Origin: RPQJ01 sp963754125
GTDB lineage: Bacteria > Pseudomonadota > Gammaproteobacteria > Steroidobacterales > Steroidobacteraceae
Length of the DNA: 64,000 nucleotides
NCBI GenBank assembly: GCA_963754125.1
Contig: CAVWEX010000014.1
Span: forward strand, 1,054,001 to 1,118,000
Direction: 5' to 3'
In this document: piece by piece, positions 29,204 through 39,703 of the stretch
Layout of the letters: each line of letters begins with the position of its first letter
How positions within the stretch are numbered: the stretch's first letter is position 1
Notes under the pieces: model-generated
What the model was told of the DNA's origin: nothing
The model's input: the letters and a program-made list of their open reading frames with translations, nothing else
Databases searched by the model: none
Made by a program: the position numbers and the translations under genes

Positions 29204-30222
29204 GCCCGCGTCACGGGCGCTACGCGCAGCGACGTCGCCACCGCCATGCTGATGGCCAGCTCCACGGCGGCCCGCAGGCTGCCCGCATCGGCGCGGCCCG
29301 TGCCGGCCAGGTCGAGCGCCGTGCCGTGGTCCACGGAGGTGCGGATGATCGGCAGTCCGAGGGTGACGTTCACGGCGTTGCCGAAGCCACGGTGCTTCAG
29401 CACCGGCAGGCCCTGGTCGTGGAACATGGCCAGTACCGCGTCCACGCCCTGCAGGTTGGCCTCGATGAAGGCGGTGTCGGCCGGCACCGGACCTGTCACG
29501 GAGAGGCCCGCCGCCCGCAGTGACGCGATGGCGGGATTGATCTGCTCGATCTCCTCGGTGCCCAGGTGCCCGGACTCGCCCGCGTGGGGATTCAGGCCGA
29601 GCACCACGATGCGCGGGGTCGCCAGGCCGAAGCGCCGGCGCAGGCCGTCATCGAGGATCCGGGCCGTGGTTTCCACGCGCTCGCGGGTGATCGCCGCCGG
29701 CACGGCCTTGAGGGGCAGGTGGGTGGTGACCAGCGCCACGCGCAGCGTGCCCGCCACGAGCAGCATCACCGGGGTCTGCGCTCCCCGTGAGCCGGGCCAG
29801 GAACTCGGTGTGGCCGGTGAAGGGCATGCCGGCGTCATTGATGATGCCCTTGTGGACCGGCGCCGTGACCAGGGCGTCGAAGTAGCCCTGCTGGCAGCCT
29901 GCGCAGGCCTCGCCGCAGCAGGTCGAGCACCCAGGGGGCGTTGCGCTGATCCAGCCGTCCTGGCACCACGGGCGCCGGCAGGGGCAGGTCCGCGACGACG
30001 ATCCGTCCCGGCCCGGGATGCAGCTGGTGGCGCACCGGGCGCGAATTCGGCGATGCCGATCTGTCGCCCGAGGGCGCGCGCGCGGCTGGCGAGCAGCCGC
30101 GCGTCGCCCAGGACGACGAGTTCCGCGGGCCATGCCTGGCGCGCGATCTCCAGGATCAGCTCCGGACCGACGCCGGCGGGCTCGCCGGTGGTGATCGCGA
30201 TGCGGGGAATGGCGGCAGCCAT
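29200..30222 (-). CDS. pdxA: 4-hydroxythreonine-4-phosphate dehydrogenase
   Basis: Oxidises 4-phosphohydroxy-L-threonine in the DXP-dependent pyridoxal phosphate pathway. About 335 residues reconstructed over frames that change near 30045, 29900 and 29790. It starts PRIAITTGEPAGVGPELIL, with VTAPVHKGIINDAGMPFTGH then TEFLARL near residue 140, TTHLPLKAVPAAITRERV near 190, VLGLNPHAGESGHLGTEE with the metal/substrate histidine, and AMFHDQGLPVLKHRGFGNAV. It lies 21 bp after surA, in the standard operon order. Confidence 0.95.
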   Translation of the reverse strand: MAAAIPRIAITTGEPAGVGPELILEIARQAWPAELVVLGDARLLASRARALGRQIGIAEFAPGAPPAASRAGTDRRRGPAPAGARGARTAGSAQRPLGARPAAARPAQAASRATSTPWSRRRSTRASSMTPACPSPATPSSWPGSRGAQTPVMLLVAGTLRVALVTTHLPLKAVPAAITRERVETTARILDDGLRRRFGLATPRIVVLGLNPHAGESGHLGTEEIEQINPAIASLRAAGLSVTGPVPADTAFIEANLQGVDAVLAMFHDQGLPVLKHRGFGNAVNVTLGLPIIRTSVDHGTALDLAGTGRADAGSLRAAVELAISMAVATSLRVAPVTRA

Positions 30223-30243
30223 CTTCGAGTCCGCCGCGGGGAG

Positions 30244-31554
30244 CTAGAGCCGATACTCGACGAAAGCCTCGTCGCGCAGACGGCGGGTCCAGATGTCCAC
30301 TTCGTCGCCCAGCTTGCTGTTGCGGATCGCGAGGATGGCTTCCTGCCTCTGCTTGTCGGCGGTGGCGTCGTACACGCGGCGCTCGAGCACCTGGACGATG
30401 TGCCACCCGAACTGGGTGCGGAACGGCGGGCTGATCTCGTTGGGCTGGAGCTTGTTCAGCTGCTCCTCGAAGACGGGGACGAAGTTGCCGGGTCCGGCCC
30501 AGCCGAGGTCGCCGCCCTCGACCGCGGATTGCGGATCCTCGGAAACCGCCTTGGCGACCGCGGCGAAGTCCTCACCGCCAAGGATGCGCTCGCGGATCGC
30601 CTTGAGCTGCCCCTCGGCCGCACTGTCGTCCAGGATCTCGTTGGTGGTCAGCAGGATGTGCCGCGCGTGGGTCTGGTTCTCCATGATCGCTTCGCCGCCG
30701 CGGCGGTCGTCCAGCTTGATCAGGTGGAAGCCGCTCGCATTGCGGACCGGCTCGGCGACCTGGCCCTTGCTCGAGGCCCGGAGCGACTTCGGCGAACAGG
30801 CTCGGCAGTTCGCTGCCCTTGCGCCAGCCGAGGCTGCCGCCCTCCAGCGCCTGCTGGCCATTGGAGTAGGCCACGGCCAGCTTGGCGAAATCCTCGCCGG
30901 CCTGGATGCGCTTGTAGAGGTCGTCCACCTGGCGTTGGGCGGCGTCGATCTGTTCCGGCGTGGCGCTGGCCGGCACGGCGATGAGGATGTGGGAGAGCAG
31001 GAATTCCTGCCGCAGGCTGGCCTTGCCCTCCTGCCGCGCCAGGTAGGCGTCCACTTCCTTGGGCGAGACGCTGATCCGCTGCAGGACGTCCCGCTGGCGC
31101 AGCTGCTCGATCGTGACCTGCTGGCGCAGGTCGCGCCGGTAAGCGGCGTAGTCCACGCCCTCCCGGGCCAGGAGGGCCGGGAGTTCCGAGAGCGGCACGT
31201 TGTTGCGCTGGGCGATGTTGGCGAGGGCCTGGTTCAGCGTCTCGTCGGAGACCTGGATGCCCAGCTTCTCCGCGCGCTGCAGCTGGAGCTGCTCGATGAT
31301 GAGGCGATCGAGCACCTGCCGGTTGAGAATCTGGGGCGGCGGCAGCTGCGTGCCCTGCTGCTGCAGGCGGGCCACGATGCGGTCGGTCTCGGTCTGCAGT
31401 TCGCTCTTCAGCACGACACCGTCGTTGACGAGCGCCACGATGCCGTCGAGCAGCTCGCCGGAGCTGCTGAGCTCCCGCGTCTGGGCCTGGGCGAAATGGG
31501 GGGCGCGCCAGCGCAACGAAGCAGGAGTGCCAGGGAAAGTCGGGAATGCAACAT
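30244..31554 (-). CDS. surA: Periplasmic chaperone and peptidyl-prolyl isomerase SurA
   Basis: Escorts outer-membrane proteins, including LptD, across the periplasm. About 430 residues. ATG 31554 opens a signal peptide (LHSRLSLALLL) interrupted by one shift near 31510. The chaperone domain contains LDGIVALVNDGVVLKSELQ and the typical VLDRLIIEQLQLQRAEKLGI. Two parvulin domains follow: the first around LLSHILIAVPASATPEQIDA and GGSLGWRKGSELPSLFAE, the second around HARHILLTTNEILDDS and GGDLGWAGPGNFVP. Another shift lies near 30785. It sits 10 bp behind lptD, its best-known client. Confidence 0.95.
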
Positions 31555-31564
31555 GGACCTGGGG

Positions 31565-33818
31565 TCAGTACTGATCGAAGCGATCGTAGCCCAGAATACC
31601 ACGGTCGAGCAGCCGCTCCGCCGGGCTCCCCGAGCTGCCAAAGCCCTTCAGGAGCAGCTGCAGCGAGACGGACGAGTCCGACTCGCCGTCACGGCTGGTC
31701 AGGTAGCGGCGGGCCACCAGCCGGACGCCCCAGCAGCAGGTCGAGTACTCGAGGCCGACGAAGCGCTCCAGCGACTGGTTGTCCTGGAGCGAGTAGTCGA
31801 AGCGGCCGACGACGCTCCAGCGGTCGCCCAGCGGCCAGGCGCCCGCCACGTCGATCTCCTCGATCGAGTCGCGCCGGAAGCGATAGGACAGGTTCAGGAT
31901 CCGGAAGTCGTCGGCCCGGTAGAGGACGCGGGCTTCGGCCAGCTGGGTGACGTTCTCGTCGGAGTCCCACTGGTAGCCGAGGTCCACGTTCCACTGGTCG
32001 TTGATGTTCATGCCCAGCTCGGCGATGTAGTCCGACGCGCCGTCGTCGCTCGGCAGCTCGCCGGGCAGCACCACGTCCCGCGAGCTGAAGTACTGGGTCT
32101 CGCCGATCGTCGCGGTGAGGAACTGGGAGCCGTCCTTCGAGCGGATGAGGCGCGTGGTGATTCCCAGGTTCAGCTGGTCGGTGTCGCTGAGCCGGTCGAG
32201 GCCGACGTAACGGTTCCGGCGAAACAGCTGCACCAGGTTGAAGTCCGGCTCGATGGTGTCGAACACCGGCAGGGCCGTCTGGTCCTCGAAGGGCACGTGC
32301 ACGAACTGCACCCGGGGCTCGACGGTCTGCAGCCACTTGCCGCCGTCGCCCCAGACGCGCTCCAGCAGCGTCCGCATGTCGATGCTGTAGATGGGCACCG
32401 AGCGGCTCGGCGAGTCGTCGCCGGCGGGGTCCACGTCGTTCAGGTCGTAGGTGGTGTAGTCGAGGGCTGCATAGGGCTCGACCAGCAGGGGCCCGATCTG
32501 GACCGGCCGCGAGACTTCGGGCAGCAGGTGCGACCGCAATCCCGTGACGCCCGTCTTCCGGTCGAAGTAGGCCATCTCGGATTCGACGCCCAGTTCGAGG
32601 CCCAGCGGAGCGCTGCGGCCAGAACCCGTTGATCGCGAGCTGCGGCACGCGCCGGTAGGGCTCGTCCTCGGGCACGATGGCCTCGTCCAGCGTCTCGTAG
32701 TCCTCGACCCGCAGCAGGCTGAACCAGGTGTCGTTGAAGAACTCGAGATCCACGCGCCGGCGCAGGTGCGTCTGGCTGGTCTTGGCGAGTCCGCTGGCCA
32801 GATCCTCGAAGTAGGCCGTGTCCGAGACGTCCGTGGCGTCCACGGTGCCGCGCCACCCGGCCGGCAGCTGCGACTGGTTGAACCAGGAGATCAGGCCCCG
32901 GTTGTCGTCCGTGACGTCGTCGTTCGGCAGGAATTCGCCCGTGAGCATGCCCCGAGGTGCCGCCGCTCAGGTAGCGGAATTCCCCCTTGGCCTGCAGGCC
33001 GCGCCGGGACATGTAGTGCGGCGTCAGCGTCGCGTCGTAGTTGGGCGCCAGGTTGAAGTAGTAGGGCAGCTCGAACTCGACGCCGCGCTGGTCGCTGTTG
33101 CCCACGTCCGGCAGGAGCAGTCCCGACTTGCGGCGGTTGTCGATCGGGTAGGTCAGGTAGGGCGTGTAGAGGATCGGCACGCCCTTGAACTCGAGCCGCG
33201 CGTTCCGGGCCGTCCCCGTCCCGGTCTCCCGGTCGAGGCTGAGGGAGCCGGCGCGCAGCAGCCAGTCGTCCTTGCCGCGTGGCGCAGGAGGTGTAGGTGA
33301 CGTTGGTCAGCGAGAGCTGCCGGGTCTCCTCCAGGGCGATCCGGTCGGCCGAGCCCCGGGCGGGCACGCTGAAGAGGTCGTACTCGGCGCCCTCGATGCT
33401 GAACAGCCCGGTGTTGCTGTTGTAGCGGGCGGCGTTGCCCCGCACCCAGGTCTTGGGATCGCGGAACTCCACGTTGCCCTCGGCGGCAAATTCGCCGGTG
33501 CTGCGGTCGAAGCGGCCCGCTGTCGGCGCCGAGCTGCCGGGCGCCCTGGCGCATGACGAGGCGGTCGTTGAAGACGGCGGGCCCGTTGAGGTCCACTTCC
33601 ACGTCGCCGGTGATGATGTCGATGGCCTGCTGGGCCATGTCGGCGCCGGCGTCCGGTGTCGCCGGCAACGCTCAGGGCAGGCGCCGCGTCGCGTCGGATC
33701 CCGGCAGGGTCAGTTCCGGCGGCGCCGGGATCGGGCACCCGAAGACTTCCGGCGGGGCCGTGTCCGCGCCGCTGGCCGCCGCCGTCCACAGCAGAAGGAT
33801 CAGCAGGCTGCCGCGCAA
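31565..33818 (-). CDS. lptD: LPS-assembly protein LptD
   Basis: With LptE it places lipopolysaccharide in the outer leaflet. About 750 residues. TTG 33818 has GGGGGA just upstream and opens the signal peptide RGSLLILLLWTAAASGA. The N-terminal OstA/jellyroll domain includes DIITGDVEVDLNGPAVFNDR and YNSNTGLFSIEGAEYDLFS. The barrel begins YTPYLTYPIDNRRKSGLLLP, contains FWPQRS and YFDRKTGVTGLRSHLLP, and ends SLERFVGLEYSTCCWGVRL followed by RRYL, the conserved Cys-Cys region of LptD. At least five frame changes occur, all in the first half up to about 32590. It is the first gene of the operon and divergent from murU. Confidence 0.94.
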
Positions 33819-33902
33819 GAGTCCCCCAGGGTTGGCCGTTCGTCGACCGGCGGAAGTATACCGGCCCCCCGTCGCCGTCCAGTTGGCTTTACCATGCGGT
33901 CG

Positions 33903-34593
33903 ATGCGCGCCCTGATCCTGGCGGCCGGCCGCGGCGAGCGGATGCGGCCCCTCACCAACGACCTGCCGAAGCCGCTGCTGCCGGCCGGCGGCCAGCCCCT
34001 GATCGACTATCACATCCAGGCGCTCGCCCGCGCCGGGATCCGTGAACTGGTGGTCAACCTGTCCTGGCACGGGGAGAAGCTGCGGAGCTACCTCGGCGAC
34101 GGGCAGCGGTATGGCGTGACGTTCGCGTTCAGCGAGGAGGGCCCCGAGCCGCTCGAAACGGGCGGCGGCATTCACCACGCCCTGCCCCTGCTGGGGCCCG
34201 GGGCCTTCTGGGTGGTCAACGGCGACATCGCCTGCGATTACCGGTTCACCCTGCGGCGGCTGCCGGCGGGCACGCTGGCGCATCTCGTGGTCGTGCCGAA
34301 TCCGCCGCACAACCCGCGCGGCGACTTCCTGCTGGCCGACGGCCGGATCGCCGCCGAGCCGCCAGCGAAAAGCATCGGCACGACGGCCCACCGGACCTTC
34401 GCCGGCATATCGGTCCTCGATCCGGCGCTCTTCGCGGCGGCGAGCCCCGGGACGATTTCCACTGGCGCCGCTGCTGCGGGCGGCCGCGGCCCGCGGCGAG
34501 GTCTCCGGCGAGGAGCACCTGGGCCGGTGGACCGACGTGGGCACTCCCGAACGCCTGGCAGCCCTGGATGCGGAACTGAAGCAGCGGGCGTAG
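33903..34593 (+). CDS. murU: Nucleotidyltransferase, probable N-acetylmuramate alpha-1-phosphate uridylyltransferase MurU
   Basis: In Pseudomonas, MurU makes UDP-MurNAc from MurNAc-1-phosphate, recycling peptidoglycan. About 230 residues: LILAAGRGERMRPLTNDLPK then PLLPAGGQPLIDYHI, LETGGGIHHALPLLG, FWVVNGDIACDYRF and FAGISVLDPALF. One shift near 34460 moves the end (EVSGEEHLGRWTDVGTPERL) into another frame. ATG 33903 was chosen; ATG 33894 is equally possible. Placement next to lptD matches Pseudomonas, but the kinase partner amgK is not between them. The stop TAG comes from palindrome 3. Confidence 0.82.
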
Positions 34594-34690
34594 GAGCGCC
34601 TTCAGGCGCGACCGGGATATCCCGGTCGGGACGAGTCGCGGACGTCGACTCCCGCCGGGAATCCCGGTCGCGCCTCGAAGGCGCTCCTAC
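34590..34690. repeat. REPIN-like palindrome 3
   Basis: Left arm GTAGGAGCGCCTTCAGGCGC, right arm GCGCCTCGAAGGCGCTCCTAC (one extra base), with GACCGGGAT and its complement ATCCCGGTC paired inside. It lies between convergent murU and lipB. Its left TAG is the murU stop; its right TAG is the lipB stop if one inserted base near 34695 is removed. Confidence 0.85.
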
Positions 34691-35330
34691 GCCCGCCAGA
34701 TTCAGCTTCCGCAGCAGGATCGCCGCCAGTTCCGTGCGCCACCGCATCCAGGTCCGAGGGCCCGCCAAGCAGCGCGAGCGAGGTGACCGGCAGGCCCGGG
34801 TAGCCGCAGGGATTGATGCCGGCGAAGGGCGCCAGGTCCATGTCGACGTTCAGCGCGAGGCCGTGATAGGTGCAGCCGCGCCGGACCCGCAGCCCGATGC
34901 TCGCGAGCTTCGACCCCGCCACGTAGACGCCCGGCGCTTCGCGCCGGGCGGAGGCGCTGATGCCGTGGCCGGCGGCCAGCTCGATGACGGCATCCTCCAG
35001 CGCTGAAACGACCTGGCGGATGCCGAGCCCCGCGCGCTGCAGGTCCAGCAGCAGGTAGGCCACGAGCTGGCCCGGCCCGTGGTAGGTCACCTGGCCGCCC
35101 CGGTCGGTCTGCACCACCGGAATGTCGCCGGCCGAGAGCAGGTGCGCCGGGTTGGTGTTGAGGCCGAAGGTGTACACCGGCGGGTGCTCCAGCAGCCACA
35201 GTTCGTCCGGGGTGTCGGGGCCGCGCGCGCCGGTGAACTCGCGCATCGCCGCGACGCAGGCCTCGTAGCCGGTGAGCCCGGGAAGGCGGCGGAGCAGGAC
35301 GGGTGGCGCGGCTGATGGCGCGGCGGGCAT
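34687..35330 (-). CDS. lipB: Octanoyl-[acyl-carrier-protein]:protein N-octanoyltransferase
   Basis: Transfers octanoate from ACP to lipoyl domains, the first step of lipoate synthesis. About 213 residues. Signatures are ELWLLEHPPVYTFGLNTNP, TDRGGQVTYHGPGQLVAYLL near residue 70, the catalytic-lysine loop GVYVAGSKLASIGLRVRRGC and YHGLALNVDMDLAPFAGINP ending in CGYPG. The frame changes near the C-terminus. lipA is not in the window. The DUF493 protein gene lies 13 bp upstream, the usual ybeD-lipB pairing. Confidence 0.95.
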
Positions 35331-35343
35331 GGCGTCCCTGCGG

Positions 35344-35607
35344 TCAGAGGAGGAACAGCACCTGGTCGCTGACGCTGAGGGTCCGGTAGATGTCGTCGAG
35401 CTGCGCGCGGCTGGCCGCCGTGAACGTCACGGTGACCGACAGGTAGCGGGCATTGCGGCTGGGCCGGGTCGTGACGCTGCCGAGGGAGTGGGAGCCGGCG
35501 TGGGTCCGCACGACCTCCACCACGTACTGCTCGAAGGTGGGCCGGTTGTGGCCCATCACTTTCAGGGGAAAGCTGCAGGGAAACTCGAAGGGGCTCTCGT
35601 CGTTCAC
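35344..35607 (-). CDS. ybeD: DUF493 (YbeD-like) family protein
   Basis: An 87-residue cytoplasmic protein with an ACT-like fold (FEFPCSFPLKVMGHN, VVEVVRTHAGSH, SVTVTFTAASRAQLDDIYR). The family is tied to lipB by gene order, but its biochemical role is not established. GTG 35607 overlaps the stop of the aminotransferase upstream (GTGA), so it is translationally coupled. One frame, no defects. Confidence 0.9.
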   Translation of the reverse strand: MNDESPFEFPCSFPLKVMGHNRPTFEQYVVEVVRTHAGSHSLGSVTTRPSRNARYLSVTVTFTAASRAQLDDIYRTLSVSDQVLFLL

Positions 35608-36473
35608 GGCGCGCGCCCGCCTGGCTTGCTGGCGTCGAAGGCCGCCGCCACCTGCTGCCACACCGGGCCCGGCCTGCCGCTGCCGACCGGCCTGCCGTCC
35701 AGCAGCGACCACCGGCGCGATGCCGCGGGTGGCCGCCGCGATCCAGATCTCGTCCGCCCGCCGCAGGCGCTCCTCGGAAATCGGTTCGTCGCGGCAGCCG
35801 AGGCCGCACTGCCGGGCGATCGCGAACACGGCGTCGGTCGTCGTGCCGGGCAGCACGTCGGGCCCGGCCGGGCGACGCACCAGGGCGCCGGCCTCCACGA
35901 TGATCACGGAGCTGGCCGAGCCCTCGGACAGCTGGCCGTCGCGGATCAGGATGGCCTCGCCGGCGCCCGCCTCGCTGCGCCGCCTGCCGGGCCAGGACGT
36001 TGGCCAGCAGGGCGGTGGACTTGATGTCGCAGCGGCCCCAGCGCTGGTCGGGCCGGGTGATGGCCCGGATGCCCTGCCGGTCCGGGATGCGGCTCGCTGA
36101 TGGGCGTCACCATGCCGAAGACCGTCGGCTGCACGTGCTCGCCGGGAAACGCGTGGTCGCGGCCCACGTCGGCGCCCCGGCTGACCTGCAGGTAGACGGC
36201 CACGTTGCCGCCGCCGTTCCGCTGGACGAGGCCCGTGATGAGCGCCACCCACTCGGCCCGGCCGTGCGGATTGCGGATGCGCAGCTTCGCCGAGGCTGCG
36301 CTCCAGGCGGTCCAGGTGGGCGTCCAGCAGGAACGGCTCGCCCGGCGATACACCGGGATGACCTCGTACACGGCGTCGCCGTAGAGGAACGCGCGGTCGA
36401 GCGGCGACACGCGCACGTCGGCCAGCGGCATGAAGTTGCCGTTGAACCAGGCGGTCGGCAGCGGCGCGGCCAT
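35604..36473 (-). CDS. D-amino-acid/branched-chain aminotransferase class IV
   Basis: A PLP-dependent transaminase of fold type IV, about 285 residues, in at least five frame pieces (shifts near 36340, 36290, 36090, 35985 and 35705). The start MAAPLPTAWFNGNF, then VSPLDRAFLYGDAVYEVIPV, corresponds to the D-alanine aminotransferase N-terminus. RDIKSTALLANVLARQAA carries the lysine that binds PLP, and SEGSASSVIIVEAGALVRR, then LPGTTTDAV, are typical. Lying between dacA and ybeD-lipB in many proteobacteria it is usually called D-alanine transaminase (dat); branched-chain or aminodeoxychorismate activity cannot be excluded. Confidence 0.85.
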
Positions 36474-36486
36474 GGCGTCTGCCAGC

Positions 36487-37646
36487 TCATTCGAACCAGA
36501 GCAGGACCCAGTCCCGGCCCTGCTGCCAGAGCGAGCCCGTGGCGACGGGCTTCGAGCGGGTAGAGCCCGGTCTCGGCGATCGTGCGGTCGCCGAGGCGTG
36601 ACCCGCACCTTGCCGAGTTCGGTGGCGGGGTCGAGGGGCGCCATCAGCTGCGCCGGGAGCGTGTAGGTCGGCTTGAGCTGGTCGGCGGTGCCCCGGGGCA
36701 CCGTGACCCAGACGTTGCGCTTCACGCCGACGTCCACCAGTTCCGTTTCGCCCTTCCACACGCGGGCCTCGCTGAGCGCCTTGCCGGCGGGCAGCAGCAG
36801 CTTCGTCTCGTAGAAGCGGTAGCCGTAGTTGAGCAGGGTCTGGGACTCGCGCTCGCGGGCGGCGGGGCTGTCGGTGCCCAGCACCACGGCCACCAGGCGC
36901 ATGCCATCCCGCGATGCCGACGACACGAGGCAGTAGCCCGCGGTGTCGGTGAAGCCCGTCTTCATGCCGTCCACGGTCGAGTCGCGCCAGAGCAGCCCGT
37001 TGCGGTTGCTCTGGGTGATGCCGTTCCAGGTGAACTCCTTCTGGGAGTACCAGCGGTAGTACTCGGGGAACTCGCGGATGATGGCGTTCGCCAGCTTCAG
37101 GATGTCGGTGGCGGTCGTGTAGTGCTCCGGGTCGGGCAGGCCGGTGGCATTGCGGTAGCTCGTGCTGCCCATGCCCAGTTCCTTCGCGTACTGGTTCATC
37201 AGGTCGGCAAACGCGGACTCGCTGCCGGACACGTGCTCGGCGAGCGCAACGCTCGCGTCGTTGCCCGACTGGATGATCATGCCCTGCAGCAGCACCGACA
37301 GTGGCACCCGATCGCCCAGGTCGACGAAGGAGCGGGAACCGCCGGTGCGCCAGGCCGCTTCGCTGATCACCACCGGATCCTCCAGGCCGATGCGCTTGTC
37401 CTTGATGCTGCGGAACACGGCGTAGGCGGTCATCAGCTTGGTGATGCTGGCCGGGTCGAGCTTCTGGTTCTCGTTGAGGCTGGCCAGGACCCGGCCGCTG
37501 TTGTGATCCACCAGCAGGTAGGCGCGGGCGGCCATCGCGGGCGGCGGCGGAACCTGGTTCGGGTCGGCGGCGTGGACCGCGCTGGCCAGCAGAGGCGGAC
37601 AACAGGGCGGCAGCGATGCGGTCGGCAGCAGTCGGGCGATTCTCAT
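36487..37646 (-). CDS. dacA: D-alanyl-D-alanine carboxypeptidase (PBP5 family)
   Basis: Trims the terminal D-Ala from peptidoglycan pentapeptides at the periplasmic face. About 385 residues. After a signal peptide ending VHA, the three penicillin-binding motifs are in order: SITK (DPASITKLMTAYAVF), SGN (IIQSGNDASVALAEHVSG) and KTG (DGMKTGFTDTAGYCLV). The PBP5 C-terminal beta domain precedes an amphipathic ending (GSLWQQGRDWVLLWFE) that would anchor it to the membrane. Shifts occur near 37595, 36600 and 36550. The neighbouring elongation genes fit its role in cell-wall maturation. Confidence 0.94.
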
Positions 37647-37666
37647 TAAGGCTCCTGAGAGGCGAT

Positions 37667-37721
37667 GTAGGAGCGCCTTCAGGCGCGATCCGGTCGCGGT
37701 CGCGCCTAAAGGCGCTCCTAC
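37667..37721. repeat. REPIN-like palindrome 4
   Basis: A compact 55-bp element: GTAGGAGCGCCTTCAGGCGC facing CGCGCCTAAAGGCGCTCCTAC with a very short loop (GATCCGGTCG). It lies upstream of dacA and at the end of rlpA; the right TAG is the rlpA stop codon. Confidence 0.88.
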
Positions 37722-38629
37722 GGGGTGTTGGACGTTTCCCTGGCGACCGGGGACTCCGTGACCAGCCGGGGATTGGCGATACTCAGTGCCGCCAGCCGCG
37801 AAGCCAGGGCGTCGTACTCCGCCGAGCCCTCGATGGGCCCGATGCGCACGCGGTACAACGCCGGCCGGACCTCGTCATCGTAACGGATGACGACGTTGTT
37901 GACACCATTGGACTCGAGGCTGCCCTTGAGGCGGGCGGCATTGGCCTCGTCGCTGAAGGCGCCCACCTGCATGAAGATGCGCTGGGCCTTTGCCGTGCGC
38001 CGGCGTCGGCGCGGCCGGTGCGGCCGAGGCCGACAGGACGCGCCGCGTGCGCACGGCCTCGACCTCGACGCGGCCCGTGCCGGACTGCACGATGCCCAGT
38101 TCCTTCGCCGCGGCGAAGGAGAGGTCGATCAGGCGGTTCTTCACGAAGGGCCCCCGGTCGTCGACCGTCACCACCACGCTGCGGCCGTTGTCCAGGTTCG
38201 TGACCCGGACCAGGGTGGGCAGCGGCAGCGTCTTGTGGGCGGCCGTGAAGTCGTGCATGTCGTAGACGGTGCCGCTCGACGTCCGCTTGCCGTGAAAGGG
38301 CGCGCCGTACCAGGACGCCACGCCCTGTTCCCGGTAGCCGTCGCTGTCCTCCAGGACGAAGTACCGCTCGCCCAGGACTTCGTAGAAGGGCGGATTGCCC
38401 GGACCTGGATCGCGGCAGCGGCTCGGGCGCTTCCTCGGCGGCGTGCATCTGGCGGGCTGGCGCGGGCGACGGCGCCGGCGTGGCCGGCCTTGGCCGCGGA
38501 CTGGCGGCCACCGGCGGCACGCGGGGAGGGCGCGGTGGCCGGCTTCTCGGGCCAGCGGACGGGAACGCAGCCGGCCAGCAGCACGGCAGCTGCCAGCAGG
38601 CCAGCCCTCATGCCCGGCCGGCTGCTCAT
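37718..38629 (-). CDS. rlpA: Septal ring lytic transglycosylase RlpA, lipoprotein with SPOR domain
   Basis: Cleaves stem-peptide-free glycan at division sites in relatives. About 300 residues. ATG 38629 opens a lipoprotein signal (LLAAAVLLAGC). The double-psi beta-barrel includes GVASWYGAPFHGKRTSSGTV, HKTLPLPTLVRVTNLDNGRS and VTVDDRGPFVKNRLIDLS with the catalytic Asp. The SPOR domain (IFMQVGAFSDEANAARLKGS, ALYRVRIGPIEGSAEYDAL) binds denuded peptidoglycan. Shifts lie near 38400 and 38010. Its start follows the mltB stop by 10 bp; its own stop comes from palindrome 4. Confidence 0.93.
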
Positions 38630-38639
38630 GCGGCGTTAC

Positions 38640-39703
38640 TCACCGGCCGCGCCCGTCGGCGCGCGCCCCGGCCTCGGCCACCGGCGTCCGGGTGCCGGCC
38701 GCGATGGCCTCGCTCAGCTGGAACACGGCCAGGGCGTACATCGTGCTGCGGTTGTACCGGGTGATGGCGTAGTAGTTCTGGAAGCCCACCCAGTACTCGT
38801 CGCCGTCCTCGCCCTTCAGCGTCACCAGGATGGCGGGCGCCGTGGCCGGCAGGTCGGTGGTGAACTGCACGCCCTGGCGGGCGAGGGAGCCGACGGTGTC
38901 CTTCAGCACCAGTTCGGTCGGCCCGGTGGGGCGCGACCGCGTCCCGGGCAAACTCCGCGCGGGTGGCGATGGGCTGGCCCGGCTGCCAGTTGTGCTTGGC
39001 GAAGTAGTTGGCAATGCTCGCCATGATGTCGTCCCAGTTCTGCAGCAGGTCCCTGCGGCCGTCGCCGCTGCCGTCCACCGCGAAGTTGCGGTAGCTGCTC
39101 GGGATGAACTGGGGCGGCCCGAGCGCGCCCGCGTAGGAGCCGGTGAGCGTGCCGATGTCCAGCTGCTCCTCGCGGGCCAGCAGGAACAGCTGGCGCAGCT
39201 CGCTGCGGAAGAAGGCGCTGCGCGGCGGGTAGTCGAAGGCCAGCGTGGCCAGGGCATCCACGGCGCGGAAGCTGCCCGTGCGGGTGCCGTAGAAGGTTTC
39301 CACGCCGAGGATCGCCGCGATGATCTCGGCGGGCACTCCGGTGCTGGCGCTGATCTGGCGGAGCCTGGCCTCGTGCTCCCGGAAGAAGTCCACGCCGGCG
39401 CTGATCCGGCGCGGGGTCAGGAAGATGTCGCGGTACTCGGACCAGGGCTTCACCTTCTCCGCCGGGCGGCTCATGGCGTCGAGGATGCTCTGCTTCGACT
39501 CGATCCCGCCGAACACCGTCGTCGACGTAGGGCTGCTCGAAGCCGTCCTTCTGGACCAGTTCGCCGATGAATGCCTGGACGTCGGGCCTGCTCGTGTCGA
39601 GGCTCCGGGCGGGCGCCGGCGCCAGCAGGGTTGCCGCCAGGACGGCGATCAGTGCGGCAAAATTGGCCGCTGCTCGCCTCCGGCCGATTGGGGTCGGGGT
39701 CAT
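38640..39703 (-). CDS. mltB: Membrane-bound lytic murein transglycosylase B
   Basis: Cleaves glycan strands to 1,6-anhydroMurNAc ends. About 350 residues. ATG 39703 overlaps the rodA stop and opens an uncleaved-looking or weak signal (FAALIAVLAATLLAPAPARS). The catalytic Glu sits in IIAAILGVETFYGTRTGSFR; other motifs are LDIGTLTGSYAGALGPPQFI with PSSYRNFAVDGSGDGRRDL. Shifts lie near 39525 and 38940. The correct last frame gives YAITRYNRSTMYALAVFQLS and stops at 38640; the alternate frame ending at 38626 was rejected. mltB between rodA and rlpA is a usual order. Confidence 0.93.

Noticed and set aside
30293..32632. Plus-strand open frame of about 780 codons opposite surA and lptD
   Set aside because: Its sequence is low-complexity and unlike any family, while the opposite strand encodes clear SurA and LptD motifs.
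38626..38639. mltB ending at 38626, overlapping the rlpA start
   Set aside because: That frame gives an unrelated end; the frame carrying the conserved C-terminal motif stops at 38640.
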